From Bradyrhizobium sp. PSBB068 (GTDB lineage: Bacteria > Pseudomonadota > Alphaproteobacteria > Rhizobiales > Xanthobacteraceae), in assembly GCA_016839165.1 (NCBI GenBank), contig CP069300.1, positions 6,644,001-6,708,000 on the forward strand: DNA of 64,000 bases. Direction: 5' to 3'. Below are positions 27,733-36,959 of this stretch, piece by piece (the stretch's first letter is position 1; each line of letters starts with the position of its first letter). A program made the position numbers and the translations under genes. The notes beneath the pieces were generated by a model. It did not search any database, was not told the DNA's origin, and saw only the letters and a program-made list of their open reading frames with translations.

Positions 27733-28105
27733 GACCGGGATACTCGCGCTTTCGCTAACCGTGACGGCGACCGTTGGGCTGGCTGCGGATTACGAAATTT
27801 TCGCTGAGTTTGCGACTGTGGAGACTGGGGTAAACCATTATGCCGTCGAACGCCTCGACCACAAGAACGGGAGGCTTCATCACTGCACCGCAGTCCTCGA
27901 CGCCGAGACTAAGCAATTAACCGGTCAATGCACCGAGAGGCCCGGCTTTCCGGAGAAAACGACCGGCATTAACGTACAGGGAGGGATTTCAGACATTTTT
28001 GGCGGATTGCCGGTGTTAGGCTCTTGGAAAATCGATCCGACTACCGGGAAAACCGAGTTCTGTATTTCAGACCCTGGTCAGTGCGTGGAGGTAACTCCGC
28101 AATAG
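27719..28105 (+). CDS. Small exported protein, probable orphan immunity protein
   Basis: 128 residues with a signal peptide (MRLLRTGILALSLTVTATVG, cleavage near LAAD). Mature part with four Cys and many charged residues; no family recognised. It overlaps the toxin-tip remnant just upstream. Ends the island; the next gene is convergent. Confidence 0.55.
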   Translation: MRLLRTGILALSLTVTATVGLAADYEIFAEFATVETGVNHYAVERLDHKNGRLHHCTAVLDAETKQLTGQCTERPGFPEKTTGINVQGGISDIFGGLPVLGSWKIDPTTGKTEFCISDPGQCVEVTPQ

Positions 28106-28135
28106 ACTTGGATAGGGCCTTGATGCCAATCGGCC

Positions 28136-28648
28136 TTACTGCTCCAGCAACAATTTGCCGTTGGCATATTCGAAGCGCTTCAGCTTCGACAGGAAGGACA
28201 GGCCGAGCAGGTTTTCCGACAGCGCCTCATCCGGCAGCACCAGGGCGTCGACGTCGCGCACGGTGATGCCGCCGATCTCGACCATCGCGATGCGGGCGCG
28301 TGCGGCCTTGATGGTGCCGTTGGCGGTGGTGACGCGCGAGGTGTAGTCGCCCGGCACCGGGCGCAGCCCGAAGCGCGCGGCCGAGGTCTCGTTCAGGGCG
28401 ACCACGGAGGCGCCGGTGTCGACCATGAAGTTGATGCGCTGGCCGTCGATCCGGCCGTCGGTCGCGAAGTGACCGCGCGGATCGGGCGTAATGCTGAGCG
28501 TCCGGGCGCTGGCCTGCGCCACCGTGACGGCCGGAGCGATGGTCTGCTTTGCGGTCGTCGCGGCGGCGGGCGACATCTTGCTGGCCATCTGGGCCATGAA
28601 GGTGCCCAGCCCGATCAGGATGGCCGCGAAAATCATCAGGTTACGCAT
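28136..28648 (-). CDS. Retropepsin-like aspartic protease, TIGR02281 family
   Basis: 170 residues. One N-terminal membrane anchor (NLMIFAAILIGLGTFMAQM), then a single-lobe aspartic protease domain with the active-site FMVDTGASVVALNE and the later GLSFLSKL. Families like this act as dimers in or near the periplasm; substrates are unknown. The frame is open further upstream, but ATG 28648 directly precedes the membrane anchor. Confidence 0.87.
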   Translation of the reverse strand: MRNLMIFAAILIGLGTFMAQMASKMSPAAATTAKQTIAPAVTVAQASARTLSITPDPRGHFATDGRIDGQRINFMVDTGASVVALNETSAARFGLRPVPGDYTSRVTTANGTIKAARARIAMVEIGGITVRDVDALVLPDEALSENLLGLSFLSKLKRFEYANGKLLLEQ

Positions 28649-28825
28649 GACACCATACTCGGAAAACCGAACACGCAATTTCACCACGCCGCCCGCCCCG
28701 CCGCGAGCGAGGGCGGCAGCACGAGGCTGCCATTTTGACGAAAAGGATGAGCGAAGGGTTAATGCGAGCCCGGAGAGGCGGCCGAATGACATCGGCCGCC
28801 CGATTTGCCGGCTTCAAGCAGCCTT

Positions 28826-30277
28826 CTAGGCCGTCCTGGCGACCGGGCTCGGCATCGCCACGCGCAGCGCGTAATAGACCGCGCCGGCGATCGCGACACC
28901 GAAGAACCAGCCATAGACCGCCCACCAGGCCGGCAGGATCGAGGTGAAGTTCGGCAGCACCGACGAGAACAGGGCGCCGACCGCGGCTGCGATCAGTGCG
29001 CTGACGTTCCAGCCGTTCTGGAAGCGATACTCGCCGTGCTCCTGGTACAGCGCCGGCACGTTCACGCGGCCCTTCGCGATCAGATAATAGTCGACCATCA
29101 TGATCCCGTAGATCGGCCCCATGGTGGCGCCGATCAGCCCGACGAACGAGGCGGCGCTGCCCTCCCAGGGCGCAAACGGATACAGCGCCAGCGCGATCAG
29201 CGCCGCGATGTAGCCGCCCTTCTTGAAGTCGATATGCCGCGGGAACACGTTGGAGAAATCGAACGCCGGCGAGACGAAATTGGCGACCACGTTGATGCCG
29301 AGCGTCGCGACCGCAAAGGTGACCGCGGCGAGCAGCGCCAGGAACCAGCTGTCGAACTTCGCCGAGATCTGGTCGGGATGCAGCAGCACCTCGTGGTAGA
29401 CGTTGAACGCCGCGATCGTGGTGACGCCGGCGACCAGCGAGAACAGGATCAGATTGACCGGCAGGCCCCAGATATTGCCCTTGCGCAGCGCGTTGACGTC
29501 AGGCGCGTAGCGCGAGAAGTCGCAGAAGTTGAGATAGAGCGCGGCGAAATAGGTGATCCAGGTCGCGGCGACGGCGCACAGCGCCGGGAATGAGCCGGGC
29601 ACGCCGGGCACGCCGGCCTCCTTGGTCTTCTCCAGCAGCACGTCCTGCGGGATCGGCGCGGTGAGCGAGATGCCGCCGGCCGCGATGCAGAGATAGATCG
29701 CGAGGATCAGCATCATCAGCCACACCGCAGGTCCGGCCCAGTCCTGGAAGCGGCGCACCGTCTCCATGCCGCGCTGGATGATCAGGAGTTGCAGCGCCCA
29801 GATCACGACGAAGCAGATCACCTCGAGCGTGGAATGGCCGAGCATGTGGCTGGACTGGTGGAACGCCTTGAAGCTGTCGATGCGCGTCAGCAGCGCGACG
29901 ATCGCCCCTGATGCCGCCGCGGTCTGCGCGCCGTACCAGAAACAGGCGACGATGGCGCGCACCAGCGCCGGGATGTTGGCGCCCCACACGCCGAACGAAG
30001 CCCGCGCCAGCACCGGATAAGGCACGCCGGTCCGCACCCCGGCATTGCCGACCAGGCTCATCAGCACGAAGATCACCAGCGAGCCGATGCCGATCGCCAG
30101 GATGAAATTGACGAAACTGCCGCAGAGCAGGAACAGGCTGGCGGCGAGATAATAGCCCCACAGACTGTGGACGTCGGAAGTCCAGACGTTGAAGATGCTG
30201 AAGGCGCCCCAGTTGCGTTCCCTGGCCGGCGCCAGGTCTTCGTTGTACAGCGACGGCGATGCGTTCTTGATCTCCAC
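28826..30277 (-). CDS. NCS1 family nucleobase:cation symporter
   Basis: 483 residues, about 12 membrane segments. Start NEDLAPARERNWGAFSIFNVW and the following VLARASFGVWGANIPA are typical of NCS1 transporters for uracil, allantoin, hydantoin or cytosine. The GTG start at 30277 is preceded by a strong GGGGAGG site. Substrate cannot be told from sequence. Confidence 0.92.
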   Translation of the reverse strand: MEIKNASPSLYNEDLAPARERNWGAFSIFNVWTSDVHSLWGYYLAASLFLLCGSFVNFILAIGIGSLVIFVLMSLVGNAGVRTGVPYPVLARASFGVWGANIPALVRAIVACFWYGAQTAAASGAIVALLTRIDSFKAFHQSSHMLGHSTLEVICFVVIWALQLLIIQRGMETVRRFQDWAGPAVWLMMLILAIYLCIAAGGISLTAPIPQDVLLEKTKEAGVPGVPGSFPALCAVAATWITYFAALYLNFCDFSRYAPDVNALRKGNIWGLPVNLILFSLVAGVTTIAAFNVYHEVLLHPDQISAKFDSWFLALLAAVTFAVATLGINVVANFVSPAFDFSNVFPRHIDFKKGGYIAALIALALYPFAPWEGSAASFVGLIGATMGPIYGIMMVDYYLIAKGRVNVPALYQEHGEYRFQNGWNVSALIAAAVGALFSSVLPNFTSILPAWWAVYGWFFGVAIAGAVYYALRVAMPSPVARTA

Positions 30278-30396
30278 GACGGCCTCCCCAATTGCGAGCC
30301 CGTGATCCCATCCCAGCCCGCAAATCTAATCACCGTTTGCTGGCGCTCGCCAGCGGAAGAATTCATTCAGCTCGTCATCCATGGCCGCGCTCGCTT

Positions 30397-30419
30397 CACC
30401 TCTCCCCTTGAGAGAGGTG
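30397..30419. repeat. Small hairpin downstream of hrpB
   Basis: CACCTCTC and GAGAGGTG arms around a short loop, 20 bp beyond the hrpB stop on the minus strand. No clear T-run, so terminator function is uncertain. Confidence 0.4.
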
Positions 30420-30438
30420 AGCCACGTCCGCCGGCAAC

Positions 30439-33039
30439 TCAGGTGCCGCGCGGCTTCACGCGCCTGGTCGGCAGCGCGCTGGCGGGATCTTCCGGCCAAG
30501 GATGGCGCGGATAGCGGCCGCGCAGGTCGGAACGGACGGCGGCATAGCTGCCGCGCCAGAAGCCGGGCAGATCGCGCGTCACCTGCACCGGCCGCTGCGC
30601 CGGCGACAGCAGTTCCAGCACCAGCGGCACCGCGCCCCTGGCGATCGAAGGATGGGTGTTGAGCCCGAACAGTTCCTGCAGCCGGACGGCAATGGTCGGG
30701 CCCTGCTCGGCCTCGTAATCGATCGCAAGCTGCGTTCCGGTCGGCGCCTCGAAATGCGTCGGCGCCTCGCGATCGAGCCGGGCGCGCAAATCCCACGGCA
30801 GCAGCGCCATCAGCGCGTCCGACAGGTCACCGGCCGACAGATCCTTCAGCGCGGTCTTGTCGTAGAGCGCGGGTACCAACCAGGCGTCGGCGCGTGCAGC
30901 GAGCGCGGCGTCGGACAGATCAGGCCAACTGTCGTCCTCGGCCTTGCGCAGGAACATGACGCGGTCGCGCCATTGTTTCGCTTGCTTCGACCACGGCAGG
31001 CGGTCGAGACCCACAGCGATCAGGCCGTCGGCGAACTCCCGCGCGGTCTCGGCAGATGGCTTGAGCGGCATCGGCGATTCCGAGAACGTGATCGCATGCA
31101 GCGAACGGCGGCGGCGCGCGCGCAGTGCCATCGCGCCGCGGTCGAACGTCACCTCCTCCACATTCTCGATCTGGTCAGCGAAGCGCTGCTCGATCTCGTC
31201 CTGGGTGATCGGCGCCGCCAGCAGGATGCGGCCGCTCGCGGCCGTGCCGGTCAGCTCGGCGACCGCGATATAGGGTAGCCGCGCCAGCGCCGCGGTCTGC
31301 TCGACCGCCGCGCCGCGGCCGTTAGCGAGCACGAAGCTGCCATTGCCGCGGTTCTTCGCGACCCGGTCCGGAAACGCGAAAGCCAGCATGACGCCGGTCG
31401 AAAGGTCTGCGTTAGGGACGCGAGAGCGGTAGGGCTCCCCTCCCCCTTGCGGGGAGGGGTTGGGGAAGGGGGTGGCCCCGGGAGAAACTGCCCGTGTGGC
31501 CCCCTCTCCCCGACCCTCCCCCGCAAGGGGGGAGGGAGAAGTAAGTGCGTCCTCGTTTGCCTTCACCTGCGAGGCCCAGCGCGCGGCCATGCTGCGCGCG
31601 CTCGAGGCACGCGGCGAGCGGTCGCGGCGGAACTGGTCGAGCCTGACGTCGAGATCGACGCTGTCACCGCCGAGCCCGCGCTCGGTCAGCACGGCGGCGA
31701 TCTCGGCCGCCTCCTCGCTCATGCCGAAGCGGGCGGAATCCACGATCATGCGTGCCAGCCGCGGCGGCAGCGCCAGCGCGCGCAGGCTCTTGCCTTCCTC
31801 GGTGATGCGGCCGTCTGCGTCGAGGGCGCCGAGTTCGGACAAGAGCGATCTCGCTTCCTTCAGCGCCGGTCCCGGCGGCGGATCGAGGAAGGCAAGGCCT
31901 GCGGGATCGCTGACGCCCCATTGCGCGAGGTCGAGCACCAGCGATGACAGATCGGCGGAGAGGATCTCGGGCGCGGTGTAGGCCGGGAGCGACGCGGTCT
32001 GCGGCTCGTCCCAGAGCCGGTAGCACACCCCGGGCTCGATACGGCCGGCGCGGCCGCGGCGCTGATCGACCGCGGCGCGCGAGGCCCGCACGGTCTCGAG
32101 CCGGGTCAGCGCCGTGTCAGGCTCGTAGCGCGGCACCCGCGCGAGGCCGGAATCGACCACGATGCGCACGCCCTCGATGGTCAGCGAGGTCTCGGCGATC
32201 GAAGTCGCCAACACCACCTTGCGAATGCCCTTCGGGGCTGGCGCGATGGCGCGGTCCTGCACGGCGGCATCGAGCGCGCCGAACAGCGGCACGATCTCCA
32301 CTGAAGCGTCGTGCACGCGCTCAGCGAGGAAGGTTTGGGTGCGGCGGATCTCGGCTGCGCCCGGCAGGAAAGCGAGCACCGAGCCGGCATCGGTACGCAG
32401 TGCGGTCGCGATCGTCTCGGCCATCTGCCGCTCCACCGGCGCGTCGACCTTGCGGCCGACATAGCGGGTCTCGACCGGAAAGGCGCGGCCCTCGCTCTCG
32501 ACCACGGGCGCATCGCCGAGCAGCTTTGCGACCCGCGCGCCGTCGAGCGTTGCCGACATCACGAGGATGCGCAGGTCCTCGCGCAGGCCGGTCTGCGCGT
32601 CGCGCGCCAGCGCAAGGCCAAGATCGGCATCGAGCGAACGCTCGTGGAATTCGTCGAACAGCACGGCGGCAATGCCGTCGAGCTCGGGATCGTCGAGGAT
32701 TTGCCGCGAGAAGATGCCCTCGGTGACGACCTCGATCCGCGTCGCCCGCGACACCTTGGAGCCGAAGCGCACCCGATAGCCGACGGTCTCTCCGGGCCGC
32801 TCACGAAGCGTCTTGGCCATCCGCTCGGCACTGGCGCGTGCAGCGATGCGGCGCGGCTCCAGCACGATGATCTTTTTGCCTTTGGCCCAAGGCGCGTCGA
32901 GCAGCGCCAGCGGCACGCGCGTGGTCTTGCCGGCGCCGGGCGGCGCGACCAGCACGGCGGCGTTGTGGCGATCGAGCGTGCGGTCGAGCTCGTCGAGCAC
33001 GGCGTCGATCGGCAGCGGGCTATCGAATTGGTGCGGCAA
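30439..33039 (-). CDS. hrpB: ATP-dependent helicase HrpB
   Basis: 866 residues. DEAH-box helicase with Walker A APPGAGKTT (about 33-41), DEFHER box near 128, motif III SATLD and motif VI QRRGRAGR, then the C-terminal HrpB domain. The start is TTG at 33039, with an in-frame stop shortly upstream. Residues about 500-537 are encoded by a palindromic repeat and look like PSPLAGEGRGEG and NPSPQGGGEP, an in-frame insertion into a variable linker. The role of HrpB is not well defined. Confidence 0.93.
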   Translation of the reverse strand: MPHQFDSPLPIDAVLDELDRTLDRHNAAVLVAPPGAGKTTRVPLALLDAPWAKGKKIIVLEPRRIAARASAERMAKTLRERPGETVGYRVRFGSKVSRATRIEVVTEGIFSRQILDDPELDGIAAVLFDEFHERSLDADLGLALARDAQTGLREDLRILVMSATLDGARVAKLLGDAPVVESEGRAFPVETRYVGRKVDAPVERQMAETIATALRTDAGSVLAFLPGAAEIRRTQTFLAERVHDASVEIVPLFGALDAAVQDRAIAPAPKGIRKVVLATSIAETSLTIEGVRIVVDSGLARVPRYEPDTALTRLETVRASRAAVDQRRGRAGRIEPGVCYRLWDEPQTASLPAYTAPEILSADLSSLVLDLAQWGVSDPAGLAFLDPPPGPALKEARSLLSELGALDADGRITEEGKSLRALALPPRLARMIVDSARFGMSEEAAEIAAVLTERGLGGDSVDLDVRLDQFRRDRSPRASSARSMAARWASQVKANEDALTSPSPLAGEGRGEGATRAVSPGATPFPNPSPQGGGEPYRSRVPNADLSTGVMLAFAFPDRVAKNRGNGSFVLANGRGAAVEQTAALARLPYIAVAELTGTAASGRILLAAPITQDEIEQRFADQIENVEEVTFDRGAMALRARRRRSLHAITFSESPMPLKPSAETAREFADGLIAVGLDRLPWSKQAKQWRDRVMFLRKAEDDSWPDLSDAALAARADAWLVPALYDKTALKDLSAGDLSDALMALLPWDLRARLDREAPTHFEAPTGTQLAIDYEAEQGPTIAVRLQELFGLNTHPSIARGAVPLVLELLSPAQRPVQVTRDLPGFWRGSYAAVRSDLRGRYPRHPWPEDPASALPTRRVKPRGT
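31432..31541. repeat. Palindromic element inserted in frame within hrpB
   Basis: CTCCCCTCCCCCTTGCGGGG at one end and CCTCCCCCGCAAGGGGGGAG at the other form two hairpin arms about 50 bp apart. The length keeps the hrpB reading frame open. Related sequence occurs in btuF at about 58655-58795. Confidence 0.7.
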
Positions 33040-33251
33040 GGAGTCTCATCGCGGCGGCGCTCGGCCGGGCTTGCGTCCTGTGGTTAACGAACGTCGGATT
33101 CTCTTGGGATTTCCAAGCCTCTTAGACCATTCGCCCGGTCCAGGGAACCGGGGACAGGGCCGACGTTCGCTGGCACATCCTTTGTATTGATAAAGGAGAA
33201 AGCAACCGATCGGGCCGATGATGGCGCCGATCACGCCGAAACGGGACAAGG

Positions 33252-34319
33252 ATGGCTACAAACGGCACAGTCGCTGCGACAGATCGTTCCACCGGGAGCG
33301 TGAGCGCGCGTGTCGATTGGGTCGATTATGCCAAGGGCATCTGCATCATCATGGTCGTGATGATGCACTCGGTGCTGGGGGTCGAGAAGGCCGCCGAGCA
33401 AACCGGCTTCATGCACTATGTCGTGATGTTCGCAAAGCCGTTCCGGATGCCGGACTTCTTCCTGATCTCGGGGCTGTTCCTGTCTGTGGTGATCGACCGC
33501 GACTGGCGCACTTATCTCGACCGCAAGGTGATGCACTTCGCCTATTTCTATGTGCTGTGGGTGACGATCCAGTTCGGCTTCAAGGCGCCGTCGCTGGCGG
33601 CCGAGACCGGTTGGGCCCAGGTCGGGCTGCAATATCTCGAGGCCTTCATCGAGCCGTTCGGCACGCTGTGGTTCATCTATCTGCTGCCGATCTTCTTCGT
33701 CGTCGCTAAGCTCACCCGCAATGTCCACCCGCTCGTCATCTGGCTGATCGCGGCAGCGCTGGAGAGCGCGCATGTCACGACCGGCTGGACCGTGATCGAC
33801 GAGTTCTGCGCCCGCTTCGTCTATTTCTTTACCGGCTATGCCCTGGCCGGTTACGTGTTCGCGCTGTCGGACCGCGCGCGGGCACGGCCTGCGCTCGCCC
33901 TGCCCGGGCTTGGGCTGTGGGCCCTCGTCAATGGCGGCCTGGTTGCGCTCGGGGTCAGCGAATGGCCGGTCGTCTCGCTGGCGCTCGGCTTTGCCGGCGC
34001 CTGCGCGATCATCGTGACCGGCACGCTGCTGGCGCGGGCGCAATGGCTCGGCTTCCTGCGCTTCTGCGGCGAGCACTCGATCGTGATCTATCTGGCCTTC
34101 TTCCTGCCGATGGCCGCGACCCGCACGGTTCTGCTGCGGTTCGACGTCATCCCCGACATCGGCCTGATCTCGCTGATCGTTACCGCGGCCGGCGTCGCCG
34201 GTTCGCTGCTGATCTGGCGGCTGGCGCTGGCGGTACGGGCCAATTTCCTGTTCGAACGGCCCGACGCGTTCTGGATTGCCCCGAAAAAGGCATCGCCCGC
34301 TTTGCAGGCGGCCGAATAG
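33252..34319 (+). CDS. Membrane acyltransferase, acyltransferase-3 family
   Basis: 355 residues with about 10 membrane segments. The opening VDWVDYAKGICIIMVVMMHS has the family His used in acyl transfer, followed by RMPDFFLISGLF. Such enzymes O-acetylate or succinylate surface sugars. The target is unknown. The 212 bp to hrpB includes a 10-bp inverted pair CGAACGTCGG / CCGACGTTCG (33088 and 33160) of unknown meaning. Confidence 0.85.
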   Translation: MATNGTVAATDRSTGSVSARVDWVDYAKGICIIMVVMMHSVLGVEKAAEQTGFMHYVVMFAKPFRMPDFFLISGLFLSVVIDRDWRTYLDRKVMHFAYFYVLWVTIQFGFKAPSLAAETGWAQVGLQYLEAFIEPFGTLWFIYLLPIFFVVAKLTRNVHPLVIWLIAAALESAHVTTGWTVIDEFCARFVYFFTGYALAGYVFALSDRARARPALALPGLGLWALVNGGLVALGVSEWPVVSLALGFAGACAIIVTGTLLARAQWLGFLRFCGEHSIVIYLAFFLPMAATRTVLLRFDVIPDIGLISLIVTAAGVAGSLLIWRLALAVRANFLFERPDAFWIAPKKASPALQAAE

Positions 34320-34564
34320 GCCCAGGTAGTGCCGAAAGTCATAAGCCGGATTCGTTCCCACAGCGGCCGGATTCGGCCGCTGCTATTTTCCGTGCATTGA
34401 AATGACAGGCTTTTTGCCCGCGAATGTTTCGTCGTTCGGCCGGCGACGAAACAATTCTCCCGGTCATGAAACCATTTTCCGCTTTTGGCGCAGACATCCG
34501 GAAACCGGCGCTAACTAGCTTTCTCTCAACGAACCGCCGCCCAACGGCGAACTGGGAGCCTGTC

Positions 34565-35176
34565 ATGCCGAACGTCATCGCCATTAACTCTGCAGCCGAG
34601 AAGCATATCGACGCTGCTCGCGCGACCTCGGATGAAATGCTGCTCGCGCGTATCGCCAAGAACAACCGCACCTCGATGCACACGCTCTATGCCCGTCACA
34701 ACGTCCGGGTTTACCGCTTCGTGCTGCGCATGGTGCGCGACACCACCATGGCCGAGGACCTGGTCAGCCAGGTGTTCCTGGACGTCTGGCGCACCGCGGC
34801 CCAGTTCGAAGGCCGCTCGCAGGTCTCGACCTGGCTGCTCTCGATCGCCCGCTTCAAGGCGCTGACCGCGCTGCGCCAGCGCAAGCACGAGGACATCGAC
34901 CAGGACGACGTGCTGGAGATCGCCGACGGCGCCGATACGCCGGAAACCTCGCTCGATCGCGCCACCACCAGCGAGATCCTGCGCGCTTGCGTCGCCAAGC
35001 TGTCGCCGGCGCATCGCGAGATCATCAACCTGGTCTACTACCATGAGAAGTCGGTCGAGGAGGCCGGCCAGATCATCGGGATCCCGCAGAGCACGGTGAA
35101 GACCCGCATGTTCTATGCCCGCAAGCAGCTCGCCGATCTCCTGCGGGGTGCCGGCGTGGACAGCGTCGCGGCATAA
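34565..35176 (+). CDS. ECF-type RNA polymerase sigma factor
   Basis: 203 residues. Sigma-2 region ARHNVRVYRFVLRMVRD followed by AEDLVSQVFLDVWR, and sigma-4 region SPAHREIINLVYYHEKSVEE followed by QSTVKTRMFYARKQL. No anti-sigma gene is evident next to it, except perhaps a 46-codon frame downstream. Upstream frames are open, but ATG 34565 fits best with the family. Probably responds to an envelope or redox signal given the ccdA-like neighbour; this is inference. Confidence 0.9.
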   Translation: MPNVIAINSAAEKHIDAARATSDEMLLARIAKNNRTSMHTLYARHNVRVYRFVLRMVRDTTMAEDLVSQVFLDVWRTAAQFEGRSQVSTWLLSIARFKALTALRQRKHEDIDQDDVLEIADGADTPETSLDRATTSEILRACVAKLSPAHREIINLVYYHEKSVEEAGQIIGIPQSTVKTRMFYARKQLADLLRGAGVDSVAA

Positions 35177-35223
35177 AGCGAAGCAGATACAGATAGTTAA
35201 GGGAGATCGAGGAACCCGGGCAA

Positions 35224-35364
35224 TTGTCCACGAAGCCAAAAAAGTTCGGCGACGAAACAATTGAAACAATCGACGACATCACCCGGAAAAACACGATCCC
35301 TATACCCATATCCAACGACGCAACCCCAACCCAAGTGACTGACTCAGTTTCGAGACTTCCCTAG
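35224..35364 (+). CDS. Possible small protein after the sigma factor
   Basis: 46 codons from TTG 35224, reading KPKKFGDETIETIDDITRKN then polar residues. Codon third positions are less GC-rich than in neighbours, and no family is recognised. It might be a small regulator of the sigma factor or not a gene. The rest of the 396-bp gap holds a terminator (35391). Confidence 0.25.
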   Translation: MSTKPKKFGDETIETIDDITRKNTIPIPISNDATPTQVTDSVSRLP

Positions 35365-35390
35365 TTCTAACCTCCCAAGTAAACCTCCAA

Positions 35391-35431
35391 CGACCCGGCC
35401 GGGATGCCCCCCAGCCGGGTCGCTCTGTTTT
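35391..35431 (+). terminator. Intrinsic terminator after the sigma factor gene
   Basis: CGACCCGGC / GCCGGGTCG stem with a 14-nt loop, followed by CTCTGTTTT. Ends the sigma factor transcript before ccdA. Confidence 0.75.
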
Positions 35432-35572
35432 CGGCGCGTGGTCGTGAGGCCGATCACGGCACGTCTCACACGGACGTGACGGCGCTCCGCCGTAACGGCC
35501 GGACCGTCCTTTCGAAGACCATCATGCGTACCCGGCACGGCCCTCTGGCGCGCCGGGACTTCTGATGGACGG

Positions 35573-36286
35573 ATGACGATGCTCAGCCTTGCCCCTGCCC
35601 TTACCCTGGCCCTGCTTGCCGGTGTCGCCACCGTCGCCGCCCCTTGCACCCTGCCGATGCTGCCGATTCTGCTTGGGGTATCGATAGGCCAGACCGGCAA
35701 GGCGCGGCCTGCGATGATCGCGCTCGGCTTCGTAATGTCATTCTCTGCGGTGGCATTGCTGCTGAGCGCGATCACGCGCGCCTTCGATTTCGATCCCAAC
35801 CTGCTGCGCACCGGCGCGGCCGTCCTGCTCGCCGGCTTCGGCCTGCTGATGATCTGGCCGGCGCCATTCGAATGGCTGTCGATCCGGCTCAGCGGTGCCG
35901 CGGGCAGCCTCAGTCAGGCCGCGCCGTCGCAGAGCCTGTTCGGCGGCTTCGTGCTCGGCACCACGCTTGGCCTGGTGTGGACGCCGTGCGCCGGCCCGGT
36001 GCTCGGCTCGATCCTGACCATCGTCGCGACCTCTGGGGATACGGCGTGGGCGAGCCTGCAGCTCGTCACTTACGCGATCGGCGCCGCGATCCCGATGCTT
36101 GCCATTGCCTATGGCGGGCAGGCCGTCACCACCCGCGTGCGCAGCATGGCGCGGATCGCGCCGCGCCTGCAGCAAGGCTTCGGCGTCGTGATCATCGGCT
36201 TCGCCGCGCTGTCCTACCTGCAATACGACACGCTGATCGTGGCGTGGCTGACCCAGTTCTATCCCAACGGCCAGATCGGCCTGTGA
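35573..36286 (+). CDS. ccdA: CcdA/DsbD-type transmembrane thiol transporter
   Basis: 237 residues, six to seven membrane segments. The Cys in AAPCTLPMLP and the Cys in WTPCAGPVLGS are the redox pair that moves electrons across the membrane to periplasmic thioredoxins. An ATG at 35579 is also possible. The next gene, after 18 bp, is a periplasmic thioredoxin-like protein, its likely partner. Confidence 0.9.
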   Translation: MTMLSLAPALTLALLAGVATVAAPCTLPMLPILLGVSIGQTGKARPAMIALGFVMSFSAVALLLSAITRAFDFDPNLLRTGAAVLLAGFGLLMIWPAPFEWLSIRLSGAAGSLSQAAPSQSLFGGFVLGTTLGLVWTPCAGPVLGSILTIVATSGDTAWASLQLVTYAIGAAIPMLAIAYGGQAVTTRVRSMARIAPRLQQGFGVVIIGFAALSYLQYDTLIVAWLTQFYPNGQIGL

Positions 36287-36304
36287 GCTCACAAGGAGAG
36301 ATCG

Positions 36305-36883
36305 ATGTCCCTGCGCTTGATTGCTGTATCCGCTCTGGTCGCCGGCCTTGGCCTCGGCGGCGCCGTGATCCCCGGCCTCTGCACCGAATCCGACGCGCCG
36401 GCGCAACCGGTGCCGCGCGCGGTCGCCATGACCACCGAACAGAGCCAGACCGCGCCCGAGTTCGCCGGGATCAGCAACTGGTTCAACTCGCAGCCGCTGA
36501 AGCTCGCCGACCTGCGCGGCAAGGTCGTGGTGGTGGATTTCTGGACCTATGGCTGCGTCAACTGCGTCAACACACTGCCGCACGTCACCGAACTTTATTC
36601 AAAGTACCGGGATCGCGGCCTCGTCGTGATCGGGGTCCATACGCCTGAATTCCCGTTCGAGCATTCGGCCTCCAATTTGCAGGCGGCGCTGAAGCGGCAC
36701 GGCATCCTCTATCCGGTGGCGCAGGACAACAATTCGCTGACCTGGAACGCCTACCACAACGAGTATTGGCCGGCGCAATACATCATCGACCAGAACGGCA
36801 AGATCGTCTTCCAGCATGCCGGCGAGGGGCGGTACGAGGAGATCGACCGCACCGTCGCCCGGCTGCTCAACGCCAATAGCTGA
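36305..36883 (+). CDS. Exported thioredoxin-like protein
   Basis: 192 residues. Signal peptide or anchor at the N-terminus (about 1-25), then a TlpA/DipZ-like thioredoxin domain with active site GCVNC in FWTYGCVNCVNTLPH and the family HTPEFPFE. A strong AAGGAGA ribosome site precedes it. Probably reduced by the CcdA protein encoded upstream. Confidence 0.9.
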   Translation: MSLRLIAVSALVAGLGLGGAVIPGLCTESDAPAQPVPRAVAMTTEQSQTAPEFAGISNWFNSQPLKLADLRGKVVVVDFWTYGCVNCVNTLPHVTELYSKYRDRGLVVIGVHTPEFPFEHSASNLQAALKRHGILYPVAQDNNSLTWNAYHNEYWPAQYIIDQNGKIVFQHAGEGRYEEIDRTVARLLNANS

Positions 36884-36959
36884 TTAGACAATCCGCCCAG
36901 TGTTGTCGTCACACCTGACGTGGTAGGGTCCACGTCAGGTCGACGGCAGGTGGTGGATC

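Noticed and set aside
21341..28105. Island as a prophage
   Set aside because: No integrase, capsid, terminase or tail genes; only the N-terminal motif might occur in phage-like proteins.
34424..34565. Upstream extension of the sigma factor gene
   Set aside because: The extra 47 residues lack sigma-factor similarity and likely cover its promoter.
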